Shown here piece after piece: positions 14,819 through 21,955 of a DNA stretch of 21,955 nt (position 1 is its first letter; each line of letters begins with the position of its first letter). The notes beneath the pieces were generated by a model. The model did no database searches. It saw only the letters and a list, made by a program, of their open reading frames with translations, and had not been told where the DNA came from. Both the position numbers and the translations under genes were made by a program. Location: positions 1 to 21,955 of the forward strand of contig JALNXD010000047.1 in assembly GCA_023230565.1 (NCBI GenBank), in the 5' to 3' direction. Origin of the DNA: Syntrophales bacterium. GTDB lineage: Bacteria > Desulfobacterota > Syntrophia > Syntrophales > UBA2210.

Positions 14819-14914
14819 TTGCCTGGGATGTAGTTCCAAAAAGCAACATAAAATGGGCAAGATGACTGAAATATAACTGGTCAACTTATTGATTATACCT
14901 TTCTATTGATATAA

Positions 14915-17900
14915 CTATTCAACCGTTTTCCGCAGAATAAAGAGAATTTCCTCCATCCCCAATTTTCCGTCATTATTGACATCTGCATCCTTGTAAACAG
15001 GCTCCTGCGGCTTTTTTTGGGCCAGCACCTGCATAACAAGAATGGCATCAGAAAGGTCGACAGTCTCGCTGTGATTCACATCTCCCCTTTCAGCCTGAAT
15101 GAATGGACGTCTAAACCGGGATAGGTCCACTATAGCAACACCACCGTCATGAGATATAAAAAGCATGTTGCCGGACATAAGAAGACCGGATCCATATCCG
15201 CACCTAATGCCGATATCCGCTATTCTGACTGGGTTTGCCGGATTTCGGGCATCAACCACATCAAGAACGGTTCCTGTCGATGCTATGAGAAGTCCTTCAG
15301 ACATGGCAATGTAATCCACAAAATAGGGGTATTTTCCGATCTCGGTCATTGCCTGCGGATCGGAAGTCCCTATGAATTTGAGTGAAGCCCCTTCCTCCCA
15401 TGGCCTGACTGCCGCGGCCATTACGGTGCCTGAAAAGGCAATGGCAGGAGGCCACACCAAGTCGCCCGCATCGTAAGAGCCGATGAGGATCGGATTTTCA
15501 GAATCCTCAATATCGATTATTTGAATAAGATTGCCGCCGAGTGTGGCATAGACCTTGTTTCCGGAAATGAAGACTTTGCCAAAATAACCATTATCACGGT
15601 AGGTGGCCTTCAGGACAGGTGAGGCAGGATCGGATATGTCGATGATTCGAAGTGCGCCGTCTGAATCAGCGGCACAGATATGTGTATCAGACACATCAAA
15701 GCCCTGTATATAGCCGCCAAGGATATATTCCCCCGCTTTTGTCATTTCCGAAGGATTGGCGATATCTATAATCTGAAAATTACCGTTTCCATCAGCTATT
15801 ACCAGTAAATTATCCTTTATGCGCAGGCCGCCCGAGTTTCCAAGGCTTTCGCTGTAGGCGCCGAGAAGAACCGGCAAATCAGGGTTGGTCATATCATAGG
15901 CCTTAAGAAGACTGTCTTGTGCATCAACAAAATAGAGTGTGCTGCCGGAAACACCGAACCACCGGATTTCACCCCAATTTGTGTCATTTGCTGAACGGAA
16001 AAGGATTACCCGGTATTCATCGAGATTGGTTAGTCCGTCATTATCCTGATCGCCGCCTGCATCGTCTAAAAGCGGGTTTGTTCCCATATCTATTTCCCAC
16101 TTGTCCGGCATGCCGTCACCGTCCGTATCCTTATTGTCCGGCAGAGCGCCAATACGAAATTCCGTAAAATCGGAAAGCCCGTCACCGTCATAATCCCCTT
16201 CGCCATCTCGACCGGTGTCGCCGAAGTGCTCGATTTCCCAATCATCGTCCATCCAGTCACCATCGGTATCGGCGGCCGTCGCGCCCAAGGCAAGCACCTT
16301 TAACGGAATACCCGAGGAAATAGTCGTTCCGTTGCCGAGCTGACCGTAGCCGTTGCTCCCCCATGCCCAGAGGCTTCCGTCTGCCTTCTGCGCCAGGGAA
16401 AAACCGCCTCCGCTCACAACCATAACCCAGTCATCGTCCCTGCTCACCGGTATGGGAAGAGTATTGTTGAGATGGTCAATGTTTTCAGGCATGGTATTCC
16501 AGATATCACCCCATGCCCAGAGTGTGTTGTCCCACTTTATGCCTGCTGTGTGGCTGTTACCGGCCGACAGTGCCGCCCAGGCGTCATATGGGGTTATTGA
16601 CTGCGCCTTTGTATAGTAATTCATAGTGCTTTCCATGCCAATCTGGCCGCTGGTGTTGTAACCCCACAGGTGAATGCGACCGTCGGATCTAAGTGAAGCA
16701 GTAAATGAAGCTCCGGCATATATAGAGATGTGACCCGAGGACAGTTCTGCCCATTCCACAGAATCTCCCTGAAAGGGCACTAGAGATTCTGTCGCAGTAG
16801 CAGTTCCAAGCTGTCCATAGGAATTGGCGCCCCATGTCCAGACCGAACCATCTTTTTTTATGGCGGTGCTGTGGTATGAACCTCCGGAAGCAAAGGCCCA
16901 ATCTGAATCCGATCCAACCTGAGACGGGTAATTTCTGTTGGTTTTTGTCCCGTCACCAAGCTGACCCCCGTTGTTATGTCCCCATGACCATAGTGTGCCG
17001 TTGGTCTTGATAGCGAGTGCATGGCCATGTCCTGCATCAATAGACGACCAGTCTGTGTCGGTTCCAACCTGAATCGGTATGAGCGAATCATTGTTAGTGT
17101 TGTCTCCAAGTTCACCATAGTAGTTTTGACCCCATGCCCATAAGGTTCCGTCGGTCTTGAGCGCTATGCTGAAATTATTGCCTGCTGAAACAGCCTCCCA
17201 GTCTGTATCTATACCTACCTGTAAAGGTTTGGAACTCCTTTCTGTGTTTCCTGTTCCGAGCTGTCCCTTATGGTTTTCGCCCCATACCCAGAGTGTTCCG
17301 TCATCCTTGACGGCAAGGACATGGGATGATCCGGCGCTTAATGTGGCGGGAACAGATACAACAGGCGCAGGATCATAAGATGAATCAAGTGCGGCAGGTC
17401 CCCGTGAACGGTGAAGCTCATTATGAAAATAACTCATGGGATACCCGTGACGCACATGGTCATAATAGACCCACAGATCATTTTTAAAATTAAATGCCAT
17501 GCCGTCTGAATTGACCGGGCCTTTGACGGATTTCCATGTAATACCATCTTCAGAAATCCACAACTCATTTTGAGAAATATATACTCCCTCAGTATGGGTC
17601 TGTCCCCCGAACATCCATAAACGGTTGGAAAATGCCGTGATGCCGGTTCCATACCGTGCTGCCCATTCCGGTGTATTGTTCGCCATGGTCCAGTTTGCAC
17701 CGTCAGCAGAGTTCCATATATCGGAATAGGTGGTAAATGTGCCCGACTCATACAGGTCGCCTCCCATGATCCACAGCTTATTGTCAAATACAATGCTGCT
17801 GAATGAATCCGATCTTCTCAGGGGCCAGGGCGCTGATTCTGTGACCCTTGTCCACTGGATTCCATCCACGGATTTCCACACATCTTTCTGGTCTCCAATT

Positions 17901-20900
17901 AATTCGAGACTCGGATTATAAAGATATCCTCCGATCAGCCATATGTTGTCTCCAAAAGAGTGGACATGGGCATTCCTTCGCGGCCCGAAGGCGGACGTTT
18001 CACGAACCATGTTCCAGTTCGTCCCGTCGTCGGAAACCCATACATCGGATAAAAGGTCTCCTGTATTTCCCTCAATACCGCCGATCAGCCATAATCGGTC
18101 GCCATGGACTGTCATGGCGTATGAACTTCGAGGGGCCCATTGAGGAATATTTTGACCCTTTGACCAGCGAAAACCGTCATCAGACGACCATACCTCATTG
18201 CTGCCAAAGGCCCAGATGCGGTCTTTAAAAGGTATGACTTTTTGGAACTTGAAAGAATATTCTGAAGCAGGCGCAATATCTATATACTCGGATATCTTTT
18301 CCCAATCCACTCCGGTGCGCATCACCGGAGAGAATAGTCTTTCAGGAGCCGGCGCCTGCGGTATATCCCCGGCGTTCAAAGGATCGGACCCGGCTGCTGC
18401 CTCGATATCATCACTGTAGGAATCATTGTCCGTGTCCGCGTTCAGGGGATTGGTCATGAGACCCGCCTCCTGCGCGTTGGTAAGACCATCGCCGTCGAAA
18501 TCGCCTTCTCCGTCGAATGCCTGGGAAGGATCAAACCCGTAAAGTATCTCCCATTCGTCACTGCAGCCGTCGCCATCCGTGTCTGCTGTTACGGTGACTG
18601 CAGTGCTCAAAGAGGCAAGAATTGAGGGGCCTGTTCCACCGCCCGGATTATAGACAACGGAAAAATTGATTATTATGTCACCTGCCTCACCATAGGGGCC
18701 TGGATAAAATACTGCAATGCCCTGTTCATCAGTGCTTGAGACCGCCAGGCTGTGAAGCGATTCCGCATCATAATCCAGGGACACGGCAACACCGGGTACA
18801 GGGGTTCCCGCACTGTCAACAACACGAACAGTGAAGGGGATCAGGCTTTTCAGCTTCAGGGGAACAATGTAACCCACAGGAGTTACCCTTTCAATAACCA
18901 GCCCTGTGCCGTATGTTCCGCCTGTCTGGGCATCGACCCATTTATTTATTTTGGGCAATCCTTTGCGTATCTCGTCAAGTGTAATGTAGCCCATCGGTTC
19001 TGTATATGGCCTCTTGTGGTACTTCAGAAAACGAACCTTTGTGAACTGATCGACCACGTCCTTATTTTCAGCAAGAACCGCAAAACTTTCACCTGCATCG
19101 AAACCGGTTCCCACGCTCCAGGGGTTGGGTTTCATCTCAGGGGCGGCAAAGGTCAGATTGTCTGTTATTGACCATATCTGCTCTGTAAGATACGCGAAAC
19201 GGTTCAGCGCAACGGTTCCCAGTGAATTGATATACTCAACATGCGGAAGTATCTGTGTCTCGATATCGGGCGGGTTGGCGTGGTAATACCAGGTATCCAC
19301 ATGCTGCCAGAGATCGTTATCCAGAATCTCCAGTGAATCAAAGAGATAGCCGTGATCTCCGTCGCCCAGGAACAGGTCCTTTTCATAATCAAACTTGTAA
19401 TCCAGCATCTCCTTTGCAGCAGGAAGTTTTGATGAAATTGAGTCGTTGAATGTGAGTGTCCTGTTGATATCAAAGGCAATCTTATCCGCCCTGTTGCCTA
19501 TATGTGTTGCCTGTCCCTGTATTTCTTCTACAGCAACACCAAAATCATATATGACCCTTTCAAGAAAATCTATGAACACCTCTGTTTCCAGGACGGAAAT
19601 ACCATCACCGGCAAAGGTTGTTCGGGTTGAGATACCGGAAACATCCGCGTCAGTTACATTAACGTGTTCGTCAAACTCGAAATCAGGCGTTGTGCCGGGG
19701 TTGTCGGTGAGAAACTGCCTGTAGGCATCGGCCTTTGACTGAAGCGTTGAAAGGTCCGACTCGAGGTTTTTAACCTCATCCACGGCACTCCTGAAAGCGG
19801 AATAATAGCGGTTGGCTTCGCTGCGTATAGCATTGAGATTTTCCAGCAGAATATTGAGGCTTCCTCTTTTCAGTGCCAGAATTTGGTATGGCTGGCTGGG
19901 GTCCACCGATGTGGAGAGCGCCTGCCAGTCCGCATAGGACATGCTGGAATAGGCGCTCTGCCATGCCTTGCCGTAGAGATTCACTCGTTCCACAAGACGG
20001 GCAGGATACGAGGCTGTATATTCATACCAGTCGCCTGCGCCAATTCCTGTCTGCACCGGGACAATGGGAGGTCCGGTCGGTGCGGAAAGCAGGGTCGCGT
20101 ATTCGGGTTTCCACGCTCTGGGTTCCGAATCATCCAGCACAAGGCTGGCATCCGCTTCATGCCGGTCGGAACAGTCAGACAGGGTCACAGGATTGCCCAG
20201 AGATATGTTCATATATGTCTGTAAAATAGAGGTGAGAACCTGACGCCACTCTTCTCCCAGGGCTTGCAGCTCATTTATTTTGGAATTCCTGCCTTCTGTG
20301 AGACTGGATTTAAAGGTGTTGTAGGAGGATACAAAGCTGTTGTAGGCGGATGTGTCGCCATCCGTTTTCGCGGGTATGGAATTATAGACGCTGTCCGCAA
20401 TTGTTTTTACCCCTTCAATAATTTCAAGACCGCTTTCCCAGGCCATCTCCGCTATAGCCAGATCCGCTTCGACAGCATCGAGATTCGCGTTATAGGGAGC
20501 GCTGTCAAAGCTGGCCTGAGAATCAGGAGGAATGGGCATATCCATTCCGCTGTTAATACTGTTTCTTGCCACTGCCATGGCCTTTTCTATGCGGTTCACT
20601 TCAGGTACAAGTATTTCCACATTCCATCGTGTTTGCCTGAGATCTCTGTATATCGCTACAACTTCATCTTTGAGTTTTGTCAGTTCCCTGACAAGAAGAC
20701 CGCCCTGTTGAAGCTTGTCAAAGTTGTTCTGAATATACTGGGCTGTCTGCTTGGCCTTTTCATTCATGTCATAGAGGTTTTTGGGCAGCAGAAGGGGGTT
20801 GCCGGTGATGGCGCCATGTATGTCATTTGCCATATCAACGGCATTGAAGAGAAGTGAGAGCATAGTTCTAAGCTGCTGCGTTTTATATGCAATCTGTGCC

Positions 20901-21283
20901 TCTTCTATCTTTGCGATCATATCCCTGTAGGAGGCCCTGGAAGCATCCATTCCCGAAGTGTAATATGATACTGTAAGAGAAACGGGAAGCGCATTTAAAG
21001 TTATGGGACTATAACCGGGATTGGTCTGCCGCTCCGACCAGATAAAGGCACTCCAGGCAGAAGACATTTCAAGATTTCTTGCCACATATTCAAGGCTGGT
21101 TTTGGCTGAACCGGGATCACCGGACTCCACGGCAATTACGGCCTCATCCATAAGCTGATTTATATAAGAGATGCTTTCATCAATACCTTCAGCAAAAATC
21201 GTGTCCGGAGATAGGAGAAGAAACAGGCCGAACAGGTAAAAGATACTACTGCCTCTAAATCCTTTTTTCTTTGTTTTCCGCAT
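14915..21283 (-). CDS. Giant secreted multi-propeller protein (kelch-like, RCC1, LVIVD) with dockerin-like C-terminus
   Basis: The 2122-residue reading frame is intact. A signal peptide (about 1-31, cut at IFA-EG) sends it across the inner membrane. Residues 32-790 are mostly helical, partly coiled-coil-like, with no domain I recognise. About 803-898 resemble a bacterial Ig-like/invasin domain (VRVVDSAGTPVPGVAVSL). Next come calcium-binding type-3 repeats (899-972), kelch-like repeats (about 1012-1300), seven RCC1-type repeats (about 1313-1664), more type-3 repeats (1671-1757), seven LVIVD-type repeats (about 1771-2063) and two EF-hand loops like a type I dockerin (2066-2122). The propellers suggest binding and the acidic loops calcium-dependent rigidity, so an extracellular adhesin or scaffold-bound protein is likely; the ligand is unknown. 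AAGGA lies 7 bases before ATG. No neighbour is clearly linked to it. Confidence 0.9.
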   Translation of the reverse strand: MRKTKKKGFRGSSIFYLFGLFLLLSPDTIFAEGIDESISYINQLMDEAVIAVESGDPGSAKTSLEYVARNLEMSSAWSAFIWSERQTNPGYSPITLNALPVSLTVSYYTSGMDASRASYRDMIAKIEEAQIAYKTQQLRTMLSLLFNAVDMANDIHGAITGNPLLLPKNLYDMNEKAKQTAQYIQNNFDKLQQGGLLVRELTKLKDEVVAIYRDLRQTRWNVEILVPEVNRIEKAMAVARNSINSGMDMPIPPDSQASFDSAPYNANLDAVEADLAIAEMAWESGLEIIEGVKTIADSVYNSIPAKTDGDTSAYNSFVSSYNTFKSSLTEGRNSKINELQALGEEWRQVLTSILQTYMNISLGNPVTLSDCSDRHEADASLVLDDSEPRAWKPEYATLLSAPTGPPIVPVQTGIGAGDWYEYTASYPARLVERVNLYGKAWQSAYSSMSYADWQALSTSVDPSQPYQILALKRGSLNILLENLNAIRSEANRYYSAFRSAVDEVKNLESDLSTLQSKADAYRQFLTDNPGTTPDFEFDEHVNVTDADVSGISTRTTFAGDGISVLETEVFIDFLERVIYDFGVAVEEIQGQATHIGNRADKIAFDINRTLTFNDSISSKLPAAKEMLDYKFDYEKDLFLGDGDHGYLFDSLEILDNDLWQHVDTWYYHANPPDIETQILPHVEYINSLGTVALNRFAYLTEQIWSITDNLTFAAPEMKPNPWSVGTGFDAGESFAVLAENKDVVDQFTKVRFLKYHKRPYTEPMGYITLDEIRKGLPKINKWVDAQTGGTYGTGLVIERVTPVGYIVPLKLKSLIPFTVRVVDSAGTPVPGVAVSLDYDAESLHSLAVSSTDEQGIAVFYPGPYGEAGDIIINFSVVYNPGGGTGPSILASLSTAVTVTADTDGDGCSDEWEILYGFDPSQAFDGEGDFDGDGLTNAQEAGLMTNPLNADTDNDSYSDDIEAAAGSDPLNAGDIPQAPAPERLFSPVMRTGVDWEKISEYIDIAPASEYSFKFQKVIPFKDRIWAFGSNEVWSSDDGFRWSKGQNIPQWAPRSSYAMTVHGDRLWLIGGIEGNTGDLLSDVWVSDDGTNWNMVRETSAFGPRRNAHVHSFGDNIWLIGGYLYNPSLELIGDQKDVWKSVDGIQWTRVTESAPWPLRRSDSFSSIVFDNKLWIMGGDLYESGTFTTYSDIWNSADGANWTMANNTPEWAARYGTGITAFSNRLWMFGGQTHTEGVYISQNELWISEDGITWKSVKGPVNSDGMAFNFKNDLWVYYDHVRHGYPMSYFHNELHRSRGPAALDSSYDPAPVVSVPATLSAGSSHVLAVKDDGTLWVWGENHKGQLGTGNTERSSKPLQVGIDTDWEAVSAGNNFSIALKTDGTLWAWGQNYYGELGDNTNNDSLIPIQVGTDTDWSSIDAGHGHALAIKTNGTLWSWGHNNGGQLGDGTKTNRNYPSQVGSDSDWAFASGGSYHSTAIKKDGSVWTWGANSYGQLGTATATESLVPFQGDSVEWAELSSGHISIYAGASFTASLRSDGRIHLWGYNTSGQIGMESTMNYYTKAQSITPYDAWAALSAGNSHTAGIKWDNTLWAWGDIWNTMPENIDHLNNTLPIPVSRDDDWVMVVSGGGFSLAQKADGSLWAWGSNGYGQLGNGTTISSGIPLKVLALGATAADTDGDWMDDDWEIEHFGDTGRDGEGDYDGDGLSDFTEFRIGALPDNKDTDGDGMPDKWEIDMGTNPLLDDAGGDQDNDGLTNLDEYRVILFRSANDTNWGEIRWFGVSGSTLYFVDAQDSLLKAYDMTNPDLPVLLGAYSESLGNSGGLRIKDNLLVIADGNGNFQIIDIANPSEMTKAGEYILGGYIQGFDVSDTHICAADSDGALRIIDISDPASPVLKATYRDNGYFGKVFISGNKVYATLGGNLIQIIDIEDSENPILIGSYDAGDLVWPPAIAFSGTVMAAAVRPWEEGASLKFIGTSDPQAMTEIGKYPYFVDYIAMSEGLLIASTGTVLDVVDARNPANPVRIADIGIRCGYGSGLLMSGNMLFISHDGGVAIVDLSRFRRPFIQAERGDVNHSETVDLSDAILVMQVLAQKKPQEPVYKDADVNNDGKLGMEEILFILRKTVE
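14918..15088 (-). other. Dockerin-like double EF-hand domain
   Basis: Two calcium loops, DVNHSETVDLSD and DVNNDGKLGMEE, are each followed by a short helix (AILVMQVLA; ILFILRKTV). Asp, Asn and Ser/Asp occupy loop positions 1, 3 and 5, and an acidic residue position 12. The arrangement and C-terminal location fit type I dockerins. Confidence 0.75.
15095..15973 (-). repeat. Seven LVIVD-type repeats
   Basis: About 42 residues per repeat, with cores such as LLVIADGNGNFQIIDIANPS and ALRIIDISDPASPVLKATY. Seven units would close a beta-propeller. The fifth (SLKFIGTSDPQ) is the most diverged. Confidence 0.8.
16013..16273 (-). repeat. Second block of calcium-binding type-3 repeats
   Basis: Asp-rich motifs DTDGDWMDDDWE, GDYDGDGLSDFTE, DTDGDGMPDKWE and DQDNDGLTNLDEY link the RCC1 and LVIVD propellers, as in thrombospondin type-3 stalks. 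Confidence 0.8.
16292..17347 (-). repeat. Seven RCC1-type propeller repeats
   Basis: Units of about 50 residues carry the pattern G-x-H-x-x-A-[IVL]-K-x-[DN]-G-[TS]-[LV]-W-x-W-G-x-N-x-x-G-[QE]-L-G, starting near residues 1318, 1368, 1418, 1468, 1524, 1575 and 1626. The sixth lacks the closing GQLG. Seven units match a complete RCC1 propeller. Confidence 0.88.
17384..18250 (-). repeat. Kelch-like repeats
   Basis: Five to six units of about 55 residues show LW-[LIM]-[IMF]-GG then DVW-x-S-x-DG-x-x-W, for example RLWLIGG and DVWVSDDGTNW. The last (NDLWVYYDHV) is degenerate. Confidence 0.75.
18368..18589 (-). repeat. First block of calcium-binding type-3 repeats
   Basis: DTDGDGCSDEWE, GDFDGDGLTNAQE and DTDNDSYSDDIE follow the Ig-like segment and precede the kelch-like propeller. 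Confidence 0.8.
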
Positions 21284-21670
21284 GCAGTTTTCCTTTCAAT
21301 TCTTTTAACTGTCTGTCTTGATAATAGTGAGGGGATAAACGCCCTTTTCCTTCGAATATCCGTATGTTGGTAATTCTCTCGGAATCCTGTTTTGTCTTCT
21401 TTTTCTCAGAAATATTAATTCGCGCCGGGCGGCAGCGCATTAAAAAACCGTTTCCTTAGCAGTTCTCTGTGCTGATAAATAATCAATTATATTTTATATT
21501 GGTACAAAGCAATCAAATATCGATGGTTTCTTAAAAAGTCAGATACCATATAACAATATAGAATTACTGATAAAAATGTCATCTATTTGTTGTCTCTTTC
21601 CTCTCAATATGCTAAGTTATCCTGTAGATTCAATAGATTGAAGGCGAATGCATGGTAAGTGTGAAAAAGA
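21284..21670. other. Gene-free stretch upstream of the giant protein gene
   Basis: AT-rich and without a convincing gene. A TATAAT on the minus strand (21486-21491) has TTGATT 19 bases upstream (21511-21516), a weak promoter candidate for the giant gene that would give a leader of about 200 bases. It borders the integrase remnant and may be decayed mobile DNA. Confidence 0.4.
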
Positions 21671-21792
21671 TCACAACTGATTCAAGACGGTGTCGATCTT
21701 TATGCGGTTCAGAAATTCGGAAGATGGAAACCCGTGACGATGGTCCATCGATATGGCTCCATCATCCTGAAAACCCTCGGATCGGCTATTGA
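21671..21792 (+). pseudogene. C-terminal remnant of a tyrosine recombinase (phage-type integrase), frameshifted
   Basis: From 21671 one frame reads SQLIQDGVDLYAVQKFGRW, then KPVTMVHRYG. This is the last conserved block of tyrosine recombinases, with the catalytic tyrosine in HRYG. After 21757 the match continues in another frame as HHPENPRIGY and a stop at 21790-21792, so one base was lost or two gained. The Arg and HxxR boxes and everything before are missing: a stop codon (TGA, 21662-21664) lies just upstream in the same frame. The remnant points at the 3' end of the tRNA-Leu gene about 100 bases away, the usual place for an integrase of an element inserted at a tRNA. It cannot be functional. 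The match is short, so family assignment is by eye. Confidence 0.62.
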
Positions 21793-21846
21793 GGTCATGG
21801 GTGGGATTAAGAAAAAAGAAAGTTATTACATATCTGTCACAGTGCC

Positions 21847-21887
21847 AAAAAAAAAGGGTCACAAGCCCGGCTACACTTGCAACCCTT
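21847..21887 (-). terminator. Rho-independent terminator after tRNA-Leu
   Basis: On the minus strand AAGGGT (21887-21882) and CAAG pair with CTTG and ACCCTT (21859-21854) across a small TG/TG internal loop, followed by a run of nine T (21855-21847). It starts 10 bases after the tRNA CCA end. Confidence 0.75.
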
Positions 21888-21897
21888 GATTTATTTA

Positions 21898-21955
21898 TGG
21901 TGCCGGAGCTCGGAATCGAACCGAGATGACCGTAAGGTCGGGGGATTTTGAGTCC
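21898..21955 (-). tRNA. tRNA-Leu (anticodon CAA), 3' part, cut by window end
   Basis: The minus strand reads through the anticodon loop CTCAAAA (anticodon CAA), the stem TCCCC, a long variable arm with GACC/GGTC stem (class II tRNA), the T arm CTCGG-TTCGATT-CCGAG, acceptor strand CTCCGGC, discriminator A and an encoded CCA (21900-21898). A long variable arm, A73 and CAA together indicate leucine, reading UUG codons. The D arm and 5' end lie beyond the window. Confidence 0.9.

Noticed and set aside
16292..17347. CRISPR-like or tandem DNA repeats in the RCC1 region
   Set aside because: The periodicity is in the protein only; the DNA units are diverged and there are no conserved spacers.
20264..20857. 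197-codon open frame on the plus strand
   Set aside because: It is antisense to the intact giant protein gene, and its odd composition (Phe, Tyr, Ile and Cys rich) suggests a shadow frame.
21255..21440. 61-codon minus-strand frame overlapping the start of the giant gene
   Set aside because: A leader peptide was considered, but the ribosome-binding site is about 12 bases away and the sequence is lysine-rich without other features.

Overview
The window looks like a piece of an anaerobic Desulfobacterota (deltaproteobacterial) chromosome, perhaps related to syntrophic or sulfate-reducing lineages. This is inferred from the gene mix: a cobalamin-type radical SAM protein, a DUF169 protein, an Old-Yellow-Enzyme/4Fe-4S flavoprotein, paired crotonases and a LivK-type binding protein. 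There is no rRNA or other marker gene to prove it. The genes at 1-3738 are visibly richer in G+C than most of the rest.

Region 1 (1-6740) holds an unusual export module. On the plus strand lie the end of an M50 peptidase/HlyD-type membrane adaptor (cut by the window start), a short SecA-like ATPase overlapping it by 8 bases, and a small periplasmic HlyD/RND adaptor. A convergent TolC-like outer-membrane channel follows on the minus strand. Upstream of tolC on the same strand is a radical SAM protein with a B12-binding-like N-terminus. Together these would give an energiser, an inner-membrane adaptor, a periplasmic adaptor and an outer-membrane duct, possibly with a modifying enzyme. The substrate is not visible. 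This is the best candidate here for an undescribed system: the SecA-like protein keeps all ATPase motifs but ends where the helical scaffold begins, so it lacks the helical wing, two-helix finger and zinc tail.

Region 2 (6885-14688) looks like acyl-CoA or organic-acid metabolism. A minus-strand pair (OYE-family flavoprotein, then DUF169) ends at a hairpin terminator. A LivK-type binding protein is transcribed from a promoter with consensus hexamers and a short spacer, followed directly by an inverted repeat. Divergent from it on the plus strand are a PaaG-like crotonase, an FMN enzyme of the nitronate monooxygenase/FabK-like family, and a second crotonase. The gap between the first crotonase and the FMN enzyme holds two inverted repeats, one with perfect 14-bp arms.

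Region 3 (14915-21283) is one intact 2122-residue secreted protein. It has a signal peptide, about 760 residues of mostly helical sequence without a recognised domain, an Ig-like segment, calcium-binding type-3 repeats, a kelch-like propeller, seven RCC1-type repeats, more calcium repeats, seven LVIVD-type repeats and a C-terminal dockerin-like EF-hand pair.

Region 4 (21284-21955) is a gene-poor stretch, a frameshifted C-terminal remnant of a tyrosine recombinase, a terminator, and the 3' part of a tRNA-Leu(CAA) gene that runs off the window. An integrase remnant facing a tRNA 3' end is the usual scar of an old integrated element.
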